Below are positions 17,154-26,381 of a stretch of DNA of 64,000 nucleotides, piece after piece. Made by a program: the position numbers and the translations under genes. The first letter of the stretch is position 1; each line of letters begins with the position of its first letter. The notes below the pieces were generated by a model. The model saw only the letters and a list, made by a program, of their open reading frames with translations. It had not been told where the DNA came from and ran no database searches. Origin of the DNA: Nitrospiraceae bacterium (GTDB taxonomy: Bacteria; Nitrospirota; Nitrospiria; Nitrospirales; UBA8639); the NCBI GenBank assembly GCA_020632635.1, contig JACKFE010000004.1, positions 124,001 through 188,000 of the forward strand. Direction: 5' to 3'.

Positions 17154-18404
17154 ATGAAATATTACCTAATAATAATTGCATATAATTTCTGTCGTTTTTT
17201 GAAGGGATCACTGGTGGGATTGCTAGTATTGGGTGCATGGGCAGGATGTCGCTCGGGAAACGAATTGTTGTTTGACGTGCCTGGCGAGTGTGGATCGTTT
17301 GGTGAGAAATTTGAGTGGTCTCATCGGATTAAGGTACTCAATCAGTTGAGCATAGCATTTACCCAGGAATGCGATCAGGCCATCATCGAATATGCGGGAA
17401 GGGCACAAGAGGAGTTTCGACATAAAACATTTTCAGTCTCCAAAGAAACCGCAGGCGTGTTTCTATCAGACGGAGCATTAACGGAATATGTTCTGGAGTC
17501 CTATGAACGGGCTTATCTCAGTGTTCTCCTGGCTGCCAGTTATTATCGTATGGGAAATCCGGAAGAGGCTAAAGTAGAATTGCGTCGCCTAGATCATGAG
17601 TTATTTGCCCCACTGTATAATTTTGGGGAAGATCCCGTGAATCTGGTGTTGTCGGCAATTTTGTGGGAGGTGCTGGGAGAGCCAGGTGATGCTCGAACGG
17701 ATTGGTATCGAGTCGCAGAGCCTGGGAACTCTTCCTTGTTGACCGTTGATCCGACGCTCCAGGCTTTTGCACGTGAGCAAGTGGTGCGATTAGATCAGGG
17801 TACTACCCCTCCTTCCCCCTGGCAGGTATTCGGCCTAGGTCGATTTCCCCACGTGGATTGGAAGGTAAAATTGTTCGGGTCGCCCAATGGATATTTTGCT
17901 ATTCAACCGAATCCGGCGTTTCAGCCTACCTGTGTCTCAAATACAGGAGTACGGATTTCGACGGAGACCTGGTTTGCTAAAATTGCCCATCGGCATGATC
18001 ACGCCTATCACCCACTCTTGAATATCCAGAGTTGGATCCGGTTGCCCATTGGAGTGGTCTATGGGCTGGTTCCCTTTTCTTTGGGAGCGGGAGTGGCGGT
18101 GGGGGGGTGTGCTGGTGCAGCTTCACTAGGAGACAAGGGAGGGCAAGCATTGTGTGAACTGGCTATTCGTGGCGGATTGAGTCTCATGGGGATGGCCCCC
18201 GCCGTGTTTAAAAATACCGTTCGACCTGATTTGCGACATTGGGAATTAGTGCCGGCCGTTTTTGTGATGACCAATGCTCCCACCTTGGAATTGGAGCCGT
18301 GTTCCGTTCCCCAAGCCCGAACTCATGATCTCGTATCTCACTCTTCTCTTCACGTTAACCAAGATATGATACGGCCAGTTTCCGTACCTGTGGTGGCGCC
18401 GTAG
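17154..18404 (+). CDS. Putative lipoprotein with TPR-like helices
   Basis: 416 residues, family not recognised. The N-terminus is a lipoprotein signal (KGSLVGLLVLGAWAGC, lipobox cysteine near residue 32). The helical middle (AYLSVLLAASYYRMGNPEEAKVELRRL, about residues 122-150) resembles a tetratricopeptide unit. A later hydrophobic Gly/Ala-rich segment (GVVYGLVPFSLGAGVAVGGCAGAASLG, about 300-326) could be a second membrane insertion. AAGGATG precedes the ATG. Probably anchored in the outer or inner membrane. No neighbours in the same unit. Confidence 0.65.
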   Translation: MKYYLIIIAYNFCRFLKGSLVGLLVLGAWAGCRSGNELLFDVPGECGSFGEKFEWSHRIKVLNQLSIAFTQECDQAIIEYAGRAQEEFRHKTFSVSKETAGVFLSDGALTEYVLESYERAYLSVLLAASYYRMGNPEEAKVELRRLDHELFAPLYNFGEDPVNLVLSAILWEVLGEPGDARTDWYRVAEPGNSSLLTVDPTLQAFAREQVVRLDQGTTPPSPWQVFGLGRFPHVDWKVKLFGSPNGYFAIQPNPAFQPTCVSNTGVRISTETWFAKIAHRHDHAYHPLLNIQSWIRLPIGVVYGLVPFSLGAGVAVGGCAGAASLGDKGGQALCELAIRGGLSLMGMAPAVFKNTVRPDLRHWELVPAVFVMTNAPTLELEPCSVPQARTHDLVSHSSLHVNQDMIRPVSVPVVAP

Positions 18405-18628
18405 GTCCAAATAGACCATGATCCCTTAAGGGCAGTTTGATTGGGGCAAGTTCAAGCGACCCGCACACGAACTGAACTGGTGGCATAACCAATGGGGGTT
18501 GGTCACGCCGGTGTTCCTATTGGCTCCCGAGTTGTCAATGAAAAAAGAATGGTTGGTATGGGGGAGTCACTGTGGAGGTGTACATGTTTGGGGGGAATGA
18601 GAATATAAGATTTATAGGAGGGAAAAGG

Positions 18629-19534
18629 TTAGAGGTTCGGTTTTACACACCGAAAACCGATAGTGGCTGATCGTGTTTCAGGAGAAGCCCCTCCTCGTGT
18701 GGCACTGCGGAGCATGACTGGCTTACTTTTCCAGGATCCCCCACGTACGACTTTGTAACGTCCCATTTTGGGCCCAGGCGGGTTTTTCTCAGGCATGATG
18801 GGGTAGTAGTCCGATCCCAACCAATCGTTGACCCACTCGGCAATATTGCCAGATAGATGCAATACTTTATAAATACTTTGTCCATCTTCGAAACTGTCAA
18901 CGGTTGCCACTAGTGGAATTTCATGGACATGGTATTGTCCGAAGACGGCCAAGTCGTCAGTGGGATCCATCTCTCCCCAAGGAAAGATCCTGGCCGATTC
19001 TCCTCTGGCGGCTTTTTCCCATTCGGCTTCTGACGGGAGTCGTTTTTTGTGATGAAGACAAAAGTCTCTAGCCTCTTCCCATGTCACATAAAGTGCTGGC
19101 CAAGGGGCCAGTGCTTGATCGGGGATGAAATGCACACTAATCAGATGCCAAATGAGTCCTCGTAATTCCTGAGAGACCGTCCGGTTTGTGTTTAAAAGAA
19201 ACTTCAAATATTCCGCGAGGCTGACTTCATATTTATCAATCTCATATCCATCTACCCAAATGCGGCGCTGCGGGAATTCAGTATCGTCGTAGTGGGTTTC
19301 AAAGGTATGTCGAAGGTCGTCACGGCGGTTGGTCCCCATTAAAAACCAGCCCTTTGGAATGGTAATGGAGGGGGATGCTTTGGTAAAGCTGGTGATGTTT
19401 GCAATGTGCACATCAACCATAGGTGGGGGAGGCTCAAGTTCTCCCCAGGAGAATCCAGGGAATACCAAGAGAAGCCATATGGCCAAGCACAGGGTGAACA
19501 CACGATAATACGAAAGGGCAACAACACCAATCAT
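18629..19534 (-). CDS. Formylglycine-generating-enzyme-like (SUMF1 fold) secreted protein
   Basis: 301 residues with an N-terminal hydrophobic signal (FTLCLAIWLLLVFPGFSWG). The FGE-sulfatase domain fills residues 55-300: IPKGWFLMGTNRRD, VDGYEIDKYEVSLAEYLKFL, WEEARDFCLHHKKRLPSEAEWEKAARG, FPWGE, LSGNIAEWVNDWLGSDYYP, VVRGGSWKSKP and the terminal SATIGFRCVKPNL. Bacterial members are often not true FGEs but iron-dependent or binding proteins. The catalytic cysteine pair of real FGE is not evident, and no sulfatase lies nearby, so formylglycine formation is not supported. Periplasmic location inferred. Divergent from the aminotransferase gene. Confidence 0.85.
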   Translation of the reverse strand: MIGVVALSYYRVFTLCLAIWLLLVFPGFSWGELEPPPPMVDVHIANITSFTKASPSITIPKGWFLMGTNRRDDLRHTFETHYDDTEFPQRRIWVDGYEIDKYEVSLAEYLKFLLNTNRTVSQELRGLIWHLISVHFIPDQALAPWPALYVTWEEARDFCLHHKKRLPSEAEWEKAARGESARIFPWGEMDPTDDLAVFGQYHVHEIPLVATVDSFEDGQSIYKVLHLSGNIAEWVNDWLGSDYYPIMPEKNPPGPKMGRYKVVRGGSWKSKPVMLRSATRGGASPETRSATIGFRCVKPNL

Positions 19535-19653
19535 GAAAATGCCATGAGATATCTTTTGATCGTGACAGGTTGAGTGTAAACGTGGAAAGTCTACGTGAAG
19601 AGAAGTTGGGGAGCAAGCCTTTTACTCAGACGGAATAAATTGAGGAGTAAGCC

Positions 19654-20820
19654 ATGAGGCAAATTGGCAATCGGCGATTAACCGGGTTGGTCCAGTCAGA
19701 CATTCGTGCAATGACCACGGCCTGCACAAGGATGAAGGGGGTGAACTTGGCACAGGGAGTATGTGATACGGGTGTGCCAAATTTGGTCATCCGTGGGGCC
19801 AAGGAGGCCATGGACCAGGGATTGAACACTTATACGAGATTTGATGGACTGCCCATATTACGAAGAGCATTGGCTCGCAAATTAGCGAGCTACAATGCAA
19901 TTGCCGCTGATCACGAAACAGATATTACAGTGAGCAATGGGGCAACCGGGGCCTTTCAGTGTGCTTGCATGGCTTTGTTAAATCCGGGTGATGAGGTCAT
20001 CCTCTTTGAGCCCTATTATGGGTATCATCTTAGTACTCTCCTAGTCGTTGAGGCTGTACCTCGTGTAGTGACTTTGAAAGCTCCATATTGGGAATTATCT
20101 CTGGATGAGGTAGTTAAAAAAATCTCGGCTCGAACCCGAGCCATTGTCGTCAACACCCCAAGTAATCCCTCGGGTAAAGTGTTTACCAAGCAGGAATTAG
20201 AAGATCTGGCGTCACTGGCTCAGAAATATGACCTGTTGATATTCGCTGACGAAATTTATGAGTACTTTCTCTATGATCAACGCGAGCACATGAGTTTAGG
20301 TTCTCTCCCTGGTATGTTTGATCGGACTATTACCGTCTCCGGCTATTCTAAAACATTTAGTATTACCGGGTGGCGTATCGGCCATTCTGTGGCCTCGGCG
20401 CCCTACGCAGAAATAATTGGCGCTATGAATGATTTACTCTATGTCTGTGCTCCAGCTCCGCTCCAATATGGTGTGGCTGTCGGGATTGAGGAATTGAGCC
20501 CCTCGTTTTACCACGACCTGCGCACAACATTTCAGGCTAAGCGGGATCGATTTTGTGAGGTCTTGGAGCGGGTCGGGCTGAGACCTACGATTCCCCAAGG
20601 AGCCTATTATGTGTTGGCTGACGTGTCCGGTATCCCCGGGAATACCGGAAAGGCGCGAGCTATGTGGATCTTGGAAAAAACCGGAGTGGCTGGGGTTCCA
20701 GGAGAGGCATTTTTTCAAGGGGAGCAAGGGAGCCAGTATATGCGATTCAGTTATGCGAAAACGGATCAAGATTTGGATGAGGCCTGTTCACGGTTGGAGC
20801 GGCTACGAAAGTTCAGATGA
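19654..20820 (+). CDS. PLP-dependent aminotransferase, class I/II
   Basis: 388-residue cytoplasmic fold-type I aminotransferase. Family residues are in place: SNGATGAFQCACMALLNPGDEVILFEPYYGYH, the N of NTPSNPSGKVF, the D and Y of FADEIYEYF, the Schiff-base lysine in SGYSKTFSITGWRIGH (about residue 235) and the carboxylate-binding arginine in QYMRFSYAK. It resembles the aspartate / kynurenine-oxoglutarate branch, but the substrate cannot be told. A GAGGAG ribosome site lies at a good distance. The next gene, a lipoprotein, starts 57 bases after it and may be co-transcribed. Confidence 0.92.
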   Translation: MRQIGNRRLTGLVQSDIRAMTTACTRMKGVNLAQGVCDTGVPNLVIRGAKEAMDQGLNTYTRFDGLPILRRALARKLASYNAIAADHETDITVSNGATGAFQCACMALLNPGDEVILFEPYYGYHLSTLLVVEAVPRVVTLKAPYWELSLDEVVKKISARTRAIVVNTPSNPSGKVFTKQELEDLASLAQKYDLLIFADEIYEYFLYDQREHMSLGSLPGMFDRTITVSGYSKTFSITGWRIGHSVASAPYAEIIGAMNDLLYVCAPAPLQYGVAVGIEELSPSFYHDLRTTFQAKRDRFCEVLERVGLRPTIPQGAYYVLADVSGIPGNTGKARAMWILEKTGVAGVPGEAFFQGEQGSQYMRFSYAKTDQDLDEACSRLERLRKFR

Positions 20821-20877
20821 ATTGGTGGTTCGGGTGCTGGGACTTTGCTCAGGATATTGGGGAAAAGGAAGGTAGAG

Positions 20878-21342
20878 ATGAAATCGAAGTGCTGGATAAC
20901 AGGCCTGATCGCTGGGGTGTTGTTGATCCAACTATGGGGTTGCGCAGGAAATCGTTACCAACAACGAGTAGACGTGGTTAAGGAACAGGTGTCATCTTTT
21001 TATCAGCATTTGGAATCTCGACAAACCGACCAAGCAATTTTTGCGAACCAGCGTATTGAGCAGGTGGCGTTGGAATCCCAGGAATATTTACTTCGGCGTG
21101 TCGGGCAGATGAGTCAAGCTGAGCGAGCTCAGGAATGGAAAGTTATTAAAATTGCAAAAGAAACAGCCGCAGAAAATTGGCTGGCCCTTGCCCAGTATTT
21201 TATGGGGATTCGTGACTATAAGCGGGCGCGTGGAACTTATAAACGCCTCATTGAAGTTTATAAGGATTCTGCATTCCAGAGCTATGTCAATCGGGCGGAA
21301 ACCGGCCTGCGTGATTTGGACCTTGCATTGCCGCCAGAATAG
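20878..21342 (+). CDS. Small lipoprotein with TPR-like repeat
   Basis: 154 residues from ATG 20878, preceded by AAGGAAGG; an upstream in-frame start is possible but would spoil the signal peptide. The lipobox is LLIQLWGC (Cys about residue 22). The rest is helical, with ENWLALAQYFMGIRDYKRARGTYKRLIEVYKDS (about residues 95-128) reading like one or two TPR units of the kind used in outer-membrane assembly lipoproteins. Function unknown. Lies directly downstream of the aminotransferase gene. Confidence 0.7.
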   Translation: MKSKCWITGLIAGVLLIQLWGCAGNRYQQRVDVVKEQVSSFYQHLESRQTDQAIFANQRIEQVALESQEYLLRRVGQMSQAERAQEWKVIKIAKETAAENWLALAQYFMGIRDYKRARGTYKRLIEVYKDSAFQSYVNRAETGLRDLDLALPPE

Positions 21343-21399
21343 ATTAGGTCGCTCATGTCAAAATGCCAAAATTTGGCCACAACCTTAAGGAATGTATTT

Positions 21400-21846
21400 T
21401 TAAAACCAGGAAGGTGGATACAAGGGCCCGTTAGTCGGAGGGCACCAGGTTTTCACAACTTGAACGGACCGAATTCGGCAAGGAGAGGTATTGGTGCAGA
21501 GGGCTTGTGGGCCAATCACTGAACTATGGGTTTCCACGGTTCCGATAGGATCTGAAGCAGGAAACCAAGTTGCCACACCAAAAACGGATTCGTGCTCACT
21601 GCTAGCAGACGTATAATAGGAGACTTCAAATTCAATGAGGCCTTCTCCTTGAAGAGAGCATATCGCATTTGAGGGAGGAGCTGAAATTCTAACATGAAAT
21701 TCGAATCCATCTTCTACCCAGGAATCAAGAACTAAAATTGGAGTTTCCTGTGCAACACTTAGGGAGAAGAATCCCAAAACACCATTGAGAAGAAAGGAGA
21801 AGACAAGAAGGCCACCTGAAAAGGTTGTAGATATTCTTTGTAGCAT
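21400..21846 (-). CDS. Hypothetical secreted protein
   Basis: 148 residues from the ATG at 21846 (MLQRISTTF), which gives a normal signal peptide (GLLVFSFLLNGVLGFFSLSVAQ). The frame is open further upstream, but that part has no signal-like features. The mature part is beta-rich with four cysteines (ICSLQ, ALCTNTSPCRI, TWCPP), probably disulfide-bonded in the periplasm. No family recognised. Follows ruvB on the same strand across a gap of about 110 bases. Confidence 0.5.
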   Translation of the reverse strand: MLQRISTTFSGGLLVFSFLLNGVLGFFSLSVAQETPILVLDSWVEDGFEFHVRISAPPSNAICSLQGEGLIEFEVSYYTSASSEHESVFGVATWFPASDPIGTVETHSSVIGPQALCTNTSPCRIRSVQVVKTWCPPTNGPLYPPSWF

Positions 21847-21960
21847 GGAAACTTCACAAACGTTCACATTTCTTGTGTTTTCGCAAAGAGTATGTGTGTG
21901 AGGCAATACCTCGTTTGGAGGGCGCACTAGTTCGGCAAGCCAAGCGTAGGAAAATTATTG

Positions 21961-22968
21961 TTATTGCGGGAAAAGTTGAGAGGGGATGTTGAAGTGCTGG
22001 AGAGCCTTGGTTGTGATTTGTCTGCCACGGGCTGTTCGATCTAAATATCCGGATTGTAGGAGGAAAGGTTCATAGACGTCTTCCAGCGTAGCCTTTTCTT
22101 CATGGACAGCAGCCGCTAGAGCCTCTACCCCTACAGGTCCTCCTTTAAACTTCTCAATAATCGTCAGCAAGATTTTTCGATCCATCTCATCGAATCCGGC
22201 ATGATCGATGCCAAGCCAATTCAGGGCATCTTGGGCTACCGCATGGGTAATCTGTCCTTGCGCTTTCACTTCTGCAAAATCCCGAACTCGCTTGATGAGT
22301 CGATTAGCAATCCGTGGCGTTCCACGAGCTCGTCTGCCAATTTCCTCCGCTGCATCATCGTGAATGTATACACCGAGAAGTTTAGCTGAGCGGGCAATGA
22401 TAATTTGTAGTTCCTCCGGACGATAAAAATCCAATCGATACACAAGGCCGAATCGTTCTCGTAATGGAGAGGTCAAGGCTCCCGCCCGGGTAGTGGCTCC
22501 GATGAGCGTAAAAGGTGGAAGGTCAAGCTTCATCGTCCGCATAGAGGGGCCTTGCCCGATGACCAGATCAATTTGGTAGTCCTCCATGGCAGGGTATAGC
22601 ACCTCTTCCGCGGATGGCGGGAGCCGATGGATTTCGTCGATAAAGAGGACATCCCGTGGTTGAATATTGGCTAAGATAGCGGCAAGGTCTCCCGCATGGG
22701 TCAGAACCAATCCAGATGTGGATCGAATATTTCCCCCCATTTCATGGGCAATGATATGGGCAATAGTAGTTTTGCCAAGCCCTGGGGGACCATAAAAGAT
22801 GGCATGGTCTAAGGCCTCTCCCCTGCCCTTGGCGGCATCCATGCAGACGCCTAAGGAGGCTTTCATAGATACCTGTCCAATATAATCTGCTAACCGTTGA
22901 GGACGAAGGCTGCCTTCTAGAGATTGTTCGTCATCTAGCAGTTGGTTGGTGAGAACGCGTTCATCCAT
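21961..22968 (-). CDS. ruvB: Holliday junction branch-migration DNA helicase RuvB
   Basis: AAA+ motor that drives branch migration with RuvA during recombinational repair. 335 residues from ATG 22968 (MDERVLTNQ); a TTG ten codons upstream is a weaker choice. RuvB signatures: LRPQRLADYIGQ, Walker A YGPPGLGKTTIAHIIAHEM, Walker B DVLFIDEIHRLPPSAEEVLYPAMED, sensor LIGATTRAGALTSPLRERFGLVYRLDFY, the arginine finger region and the C-terminal winged-helix phrase EPFLLQSGYLDRTARGRQIT. ruvA and ruvC are not in the window. Its 3' neighbour is a small secreted protein. Confidence 0.97.
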   Translation of the reverse strand: MDERVLTNQLLDDEQSLEGSLRPQRLADYIGQVSMKASLGVCMDAAKGRGEALDHAIFYGPPGLGKTTIAHIIAHEMGGNIRSTSGLVLTHAGDLAAILANIQPRDVLFIDEIHRLPPSAEEVLYPAMEDYQIDLVIGQGPSMRTMKLDLPPFTLIGATTRAGALTSPLRERFGLVYRLDFYRPEELQIIIARSAKLLGVYIHDDAAEEIGRRARGTPRIANRLIKRVRDFAEVKAQGQITHAVAQDALNWLGIDHAGFDEMDRKILLTIIEKFKGGPVGVEALAAAVHEEKATLEDVYEPFLLQSGYLDRTARGRQITTKALQHFNIPSQLFPQ

Positions 22969-23097
22969 AATTGGATGGGAGGGGACCGAGAGCAACAAGG
23001 TTTAGGTCAAAGAAAAAACTGAGGATGCGATAAGACAGTTTCCTGATTTTTCTACTTTATGAATAAACGATGTCGTTGGTGGACACAAATGGATTCT

Positions 23098-23655
23098 TTA
23101 AAATTGGGAGTATAAATCCGGGCATCCCAGACAAAATTCTACGTTGACCTGTCGATCAAGAAAATTGACGAGAAAGCCTTTTTTCTCATACAACAATTTG
23201 GCTCCCATGAGGGTTTCATTAGGGAAATCCTCCGGACCTAATAAATCACGAATTTCTTTCAAGCTTTTAGCGGCCAAAATATGGCGGAACACTCCGCGTA
23301 CCTTATGTGCAAATCGATTGTTAATGAAAATGAGATCGACTTTCCCATCGGTGATCCGAACGCCAGCCATTGCTCCGGTTGGATTTTCTTTATCCCAAAG
23401 CAAAATAAACGTGCCTTCTTGCTCCGCCCGAACGCCTGAGATCCGTTCTTCAACCAAGGACTCGACTGCGGTGGCTTCGGGATCCCCCAGTTTCACGCGA
23501 AAGAGAGAAATTTCAGCGGCATCGACATCTTCGGGATTTTCTACACTATTCCGGGTTAGTTCGTACTTGGCCGCCCAAGCGGCTGGAGTCACGACAGCTA
23601 TTGCTAAAAAAAGAATCAGTGGGGTGAGGCATGTTACGGTACGAAAATTCTTCAT
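23098..23655 (-). CDS. Hypothetical periplasmic protein
   Basis: 185 residues from ATG 23655 (MKNFRTVTCLTPLILFLAIAVV...), which opens a clear signal peptide cut near AAWAAKYE. The frame continues upstream, but that stretch would bury the signal. The mature protein is mixed alpha/beta with ISGVRAEQEGTFILLWDKENPTGAMAGVRI and a C-terminal CLGCPDL, a CxxC without histidine. No family recognised. Divergent from uvrA. Confidence 0.55.
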   Translation of the reverse strand: MKNFRTVTCLTPLILFLAIAVVTPAAWAAKYELTRNSVENPEDVDAAEISLFRVKLGDPEATAVESLVEERISGVRAEQEGTFILLWDKENPTGAMAGVRITDGKVDLIFINNRFAHKVRGVFRHILAAKSLKEIRDLLGPEDFPNETLMGAKLLYEKKGFLVNFLDRQVNVEFCLGCPDLYSQF

Positions 23656-23815
23656 GAAAAGCCCCTTACTCGTTATGAAAGTAAATAGATGAAGTGACAT
23701 CTTCACGTTTGTGAGGATCAACATCTTATATCTTATCAAGATTGTCCTCTGGACGTGAAGAATTGTATCGGACCCCTCTGGCAAGGGTCAATGAAAAAGG
23801 GGTGTTTCAACTCAG

Positions 23816-23842
23816 TTGTCTGGTGACCGCTTATGTTATAAT
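23816..23842 (+). promoter_or_regulatory. Promoter of uvrA, probably giving a leaderless transcript
   Basis: A perfect extended -10, TGTTATAAT, places TATAAT at 23837-23842. The -35 TTGTCT at 23816-23821 has a short 15-base spacer, which the extended -10 can tolerate. Transcription should start about 7 bases past the -10, at or next to the ATG at 23852. No Shine-Dalgarno sequence is present. Confidence 0.6.
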
Positions 23843-23851
23843 TTCCCCCTT

Positions 23852-26353
23852 ATGCAGAACTCAATTGTCATTAAAGGGGCTCGCCAGCATAACCTGAAAA
23901 ATCTGGATGTAGAAATTCCCAGGGATCGCTTGGTAGTTGTTACGGGGTTGAGCGGATCTGGGAAATCCAGTTTGGCGTTTGACACCATTTATGCTGAAGG
24001 GCAACGTCGGTATGTGGAATCTCTATCGGCGTATGCCAGGCAGTTTTTGGAGCAGATGACGAAGCCGGATGTGGATGCAATTGAGGGCCTCTCCCCCGCC
24101 ATTTCGATCGAGCAGAAAACCACGAGTCATAATCCTCGGTCAACGGTCGGGACGGTTACGGAAATTTATGATTATTTTCGATTGTTATTTGCGAGAATCG
24201 GACAGCCATTTTGTCACCTCTGTGGTAATCCTATTTCGGGCCAAACTGTTCAACAAATGGTCGATAGCATTCTGGAATTGCCGCGTGGCCAGAAAATTCA
24301 GATTTTGGCGCCGATTGTGCGTGGCCGAAAAGGGGAATATCGAAAGGAACTTCAGGACGCTAAAAAGGCAGGTTTTGTCAGGGTTAGAGTCAATGGAATT
24401 ATTCGGGATCTGGGCGATACTATTTCTTTACATAAACAACGGAAGCATTCAATTGAGATTGTGATAGACCGAATTGTGGTGAATACGGATCCTTCCCTCT
24501 CACGTCGGATAGCGGACTCGGTAGAAACGGCCCTCAAAATGGCTGATGGCCTCGTGGGTATCTTAACCGAGGATGGCCAGGTCACACTATTAAGCCAACA
24601 TTCTGCCTGTATTCAATGTGGAGTCAGCTACTCGGAAATTTCTCCTCGGATTTTTTCATTCAATAGTCCCCATGGGGCTTGTCCCTCATGTGATGGTATT
24701 GGCTATGAAGCCTCGGATTGTCCGGAATGGGAGGATTGGACATTTGAAACACCGTGTGAGATCTGTCACGGTGCTCGTTTAAGGGCCGAAAGCCTGGCTA
24801 TTAAAATCGCTGGACGGTCCATCGGGGAAGTAACTCATCTGTCTGTGAAAGACACCTTGATGTTTGTGGATTCCCTAGAATTGACTAACCGTGAACAGTT
24901 AATTGGCCAGAGGGTCATTAAGGAAATCCGTGAACGTTTGCAATTTCTACTTCATGTAGGGCTTTCCTATCTAACGTTGGATCGCCCTTCTGCCACTCTC
25001 TCAGGTGGGGAAGGACAACGAATCCGCTTGGCGACGCAGATCGGGTCCGGGCTGGTCGGGGTATTGTATATCCTAGATGAGCCTAGTATCGGATTGCACC
25101 AACGTGATCATCGTCGGTTGTTGGAAACCTTATTGCGTCTTCGAGATATGGGTAATACCGTTGTCGTGGTGGAACATGATGCCGAAACGATGCGGGCTGC
25201 CGATTATCTCTTGGATTTGGGACCAGGAGCTGGAGTGGAAGGGGGGCACCTAGTGGCGCAGGGTCCTCCAGATGTGGTGATGGCCCATCCTCAATCTTTG
25301 ACTGGGCAATATCTTACCGGGGTTCGGCACATCCAATTACCAAATCGAGAGCGGCAACCCAAAGGGTTTCTGACGGTAGTGGGGGCCAATAAGCATAATC
25401 TTAAAAATGTCACGGTAAAATTTCCCCTTGGCCTCCTGACATGTGTAACTGGAGTCTCGGGATCGGGAAAAAGTACATTAGTTGTGGATGTGCTTTACCG
25501 TTCATTAGGGCAAGGGATCTCAGAGAGAAAGCCCGTTTTTGAAGGTTGCCGGGTTATTCAAGGAATTGAGCAGTTAGATAAATTGATCGATATTGATCAA
25601 TCTCCGATTGGGCGAACTCCTCGGTCGAATCCGGCGACTTATACCGGCCTGTTTAGTTTTATTAGAGATTTGTTCGCACAATTGCCTGAATCTCGAGTGC
25701 GGGGATATAAGCCGGGTCGGTACAGTTTTAATGTGAAGGGTGGACGTTGTGAGACTTGTCAGGGAGATGGGCTGATAAAAATTGAGATGCATTTTCTCCC
25801 GGATATTTATGTGACTTGCGAGGCCTGTAAAGGCCGACGGTACAATCGGGAAACCTTGGATGTCACGTATCGAGGGCGCACGATTGCGGAAGTGCTGGAT
25901 ATGACTGTGGCCGAAGCACTGGAATTTTTTGTAAATATCCCACCAATTAGGATTCGTCTGCAAACTTTGTCTGATGTGGGCCTTCATTATATAAGGCTTG
26001 GACAATCTGCGACCACTTTGTCTGGAGGCGAAGCTCAGCGAGTGAAGCTTTCCAAGGAATTATCTAAACGTGCAACCGGTCGGACGCTCTATATTCTCGA
26101 TGAACCAACCACTGGATTACACTTTGTGGATATTCAACGGTTATTAGACGTCCTGGATCGATTGGTGGAAACCGGCAATACGGTTCTTGTCATCGAACAT
26201 AATATGGATGTGATTCGAAATGCCGATTGGGTCGTTGATCTTGGCCCGGAAGGAGGAGATGAAGGTGGATTCGTTGTTGCAGAAGGCCCACCTCATGGAA
26301 TTCGAAATGTTGCAGATTCTTGGACAGGAAAAATTCTTGCAGAACTTGCTTGA
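23852..26353 (+). CDS. uvrA: Excinuclease ABC subunit A, unusually short
   Basis: Damage-recognition ATPase of nucleotide excision repair. 833 residues from ATG 23852 (MQNSIVIKGARQHNLKNLDV), against about 940 for typical UvrA. Two ABC modules are intact: Walker A GLSGSGKSSLAFDT and GVSGSGKSTLVVDV, signatures LSGGEGQRIRLA and LSGGEAQRVKLS, Walker B LYILDEPSIGLH and LYILDEPTTGLH. Zinc cysteines are in CIQCGVSY, CPSCDGIG and CETCQGDG/CEACKG. The shortfall lies between CPSCDGIG and PCEICHGARL, where about 16 residues replace roughly 120 in E. coli UvrA. An earlier start would lie upstream of the promoter -10. Whether the deletion is natural or an assembly artefact is open. Confidence 0.95.
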   Translation: MQNSIVIKGARQHNLKNLDVEIPRDRLVVVTGLSGSGKSSLAFDTIYAEGQRRYVESLSAYARQFLEQMTKPDVDAIEGLSPAISIEQKTTSHNPRSTVGTVTEIYDYFRLLFARIGQPFCHLCGNPISGQTVQQMVDSILELPRGQKIQILAPIVRGRKGEYRKELQDAKKAGFVRVRVNGIIRDLGDTISLHKQRKHSIEIVIDRIVVNTDPSLSRRIADSVETALKMADGLVGILTEDGQVTLLSQHSACIQCGVSYSEISPRIFSFNSPHGACPSCDGIGYEASDCPEWEDWTFETPCEICHGARLRAESLAIKIAGRSIGEVTHLSVKDTLMFVDSLELTNREQLIGQRVIKEIRERLQFLLHVGLSYLTLDRPSATLSGGEGQRIRLATQIGSGLVGVLYILDEPSIGLHQRDHRRLLETLLRLRDMGNTVVVVEHDAETMRAADYLLDLGPGAGVEGGHLVAQGPPDVVMAHPQSLTGQYLTGVRHIQLPNRERQPKGFLTVVGANKHNLKNVTVKFPLGLLTCVTGVSGSGKSTLVVDVLYRSLGQGISERKPVFEGCRVIQGIEQLDKLIDIDQSPIGRTPRSNPATYTGLFSFIRDLFAQLPESRVRGYKPGRYSFNVKGGRCETCQGDGLIKIEMHFLPDIYVTCEACKGRRYNRETLDVTYRGRTIAEVLDMTVAEALEFFVNIPPIRIRLQTLSDVGLHYIRLGQSATTLSGGEAQRVKLSKELSKRATGRTLYILDEPTTGLHFVDIQRLLDVLDRLVETGNTVLVIEHNMDVIRNADWVVDLGPEGGDEGGFVVAEGPPHGIRNVADSWTGKILAELA

Positions 26354-26381
26354 AAGGGATAATCCGGGATTACCCTTTTTT
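26354..26381 (+). terminator. Terminator between convergent uvrA and a small gene
   Basis: AAGGG-A-TAAT pairs with ATTA-CCCTT (one bulged A, CCGGG loop), followed by a T-run on the plus strand. It starts directly after the uvrA TGA and overlaps the stop codon of the minus-strand 59-residue gene. It may act in both directions, though the A-run on the other side is short. Confidence 0.6.

Noticed and set aside
18629..19534. Calling the SUMF1-fold protein a true formylglycine-generating enzyme
   Set aside because: Its catalytic cysteines are not visible and there is no sulfatase next to it.
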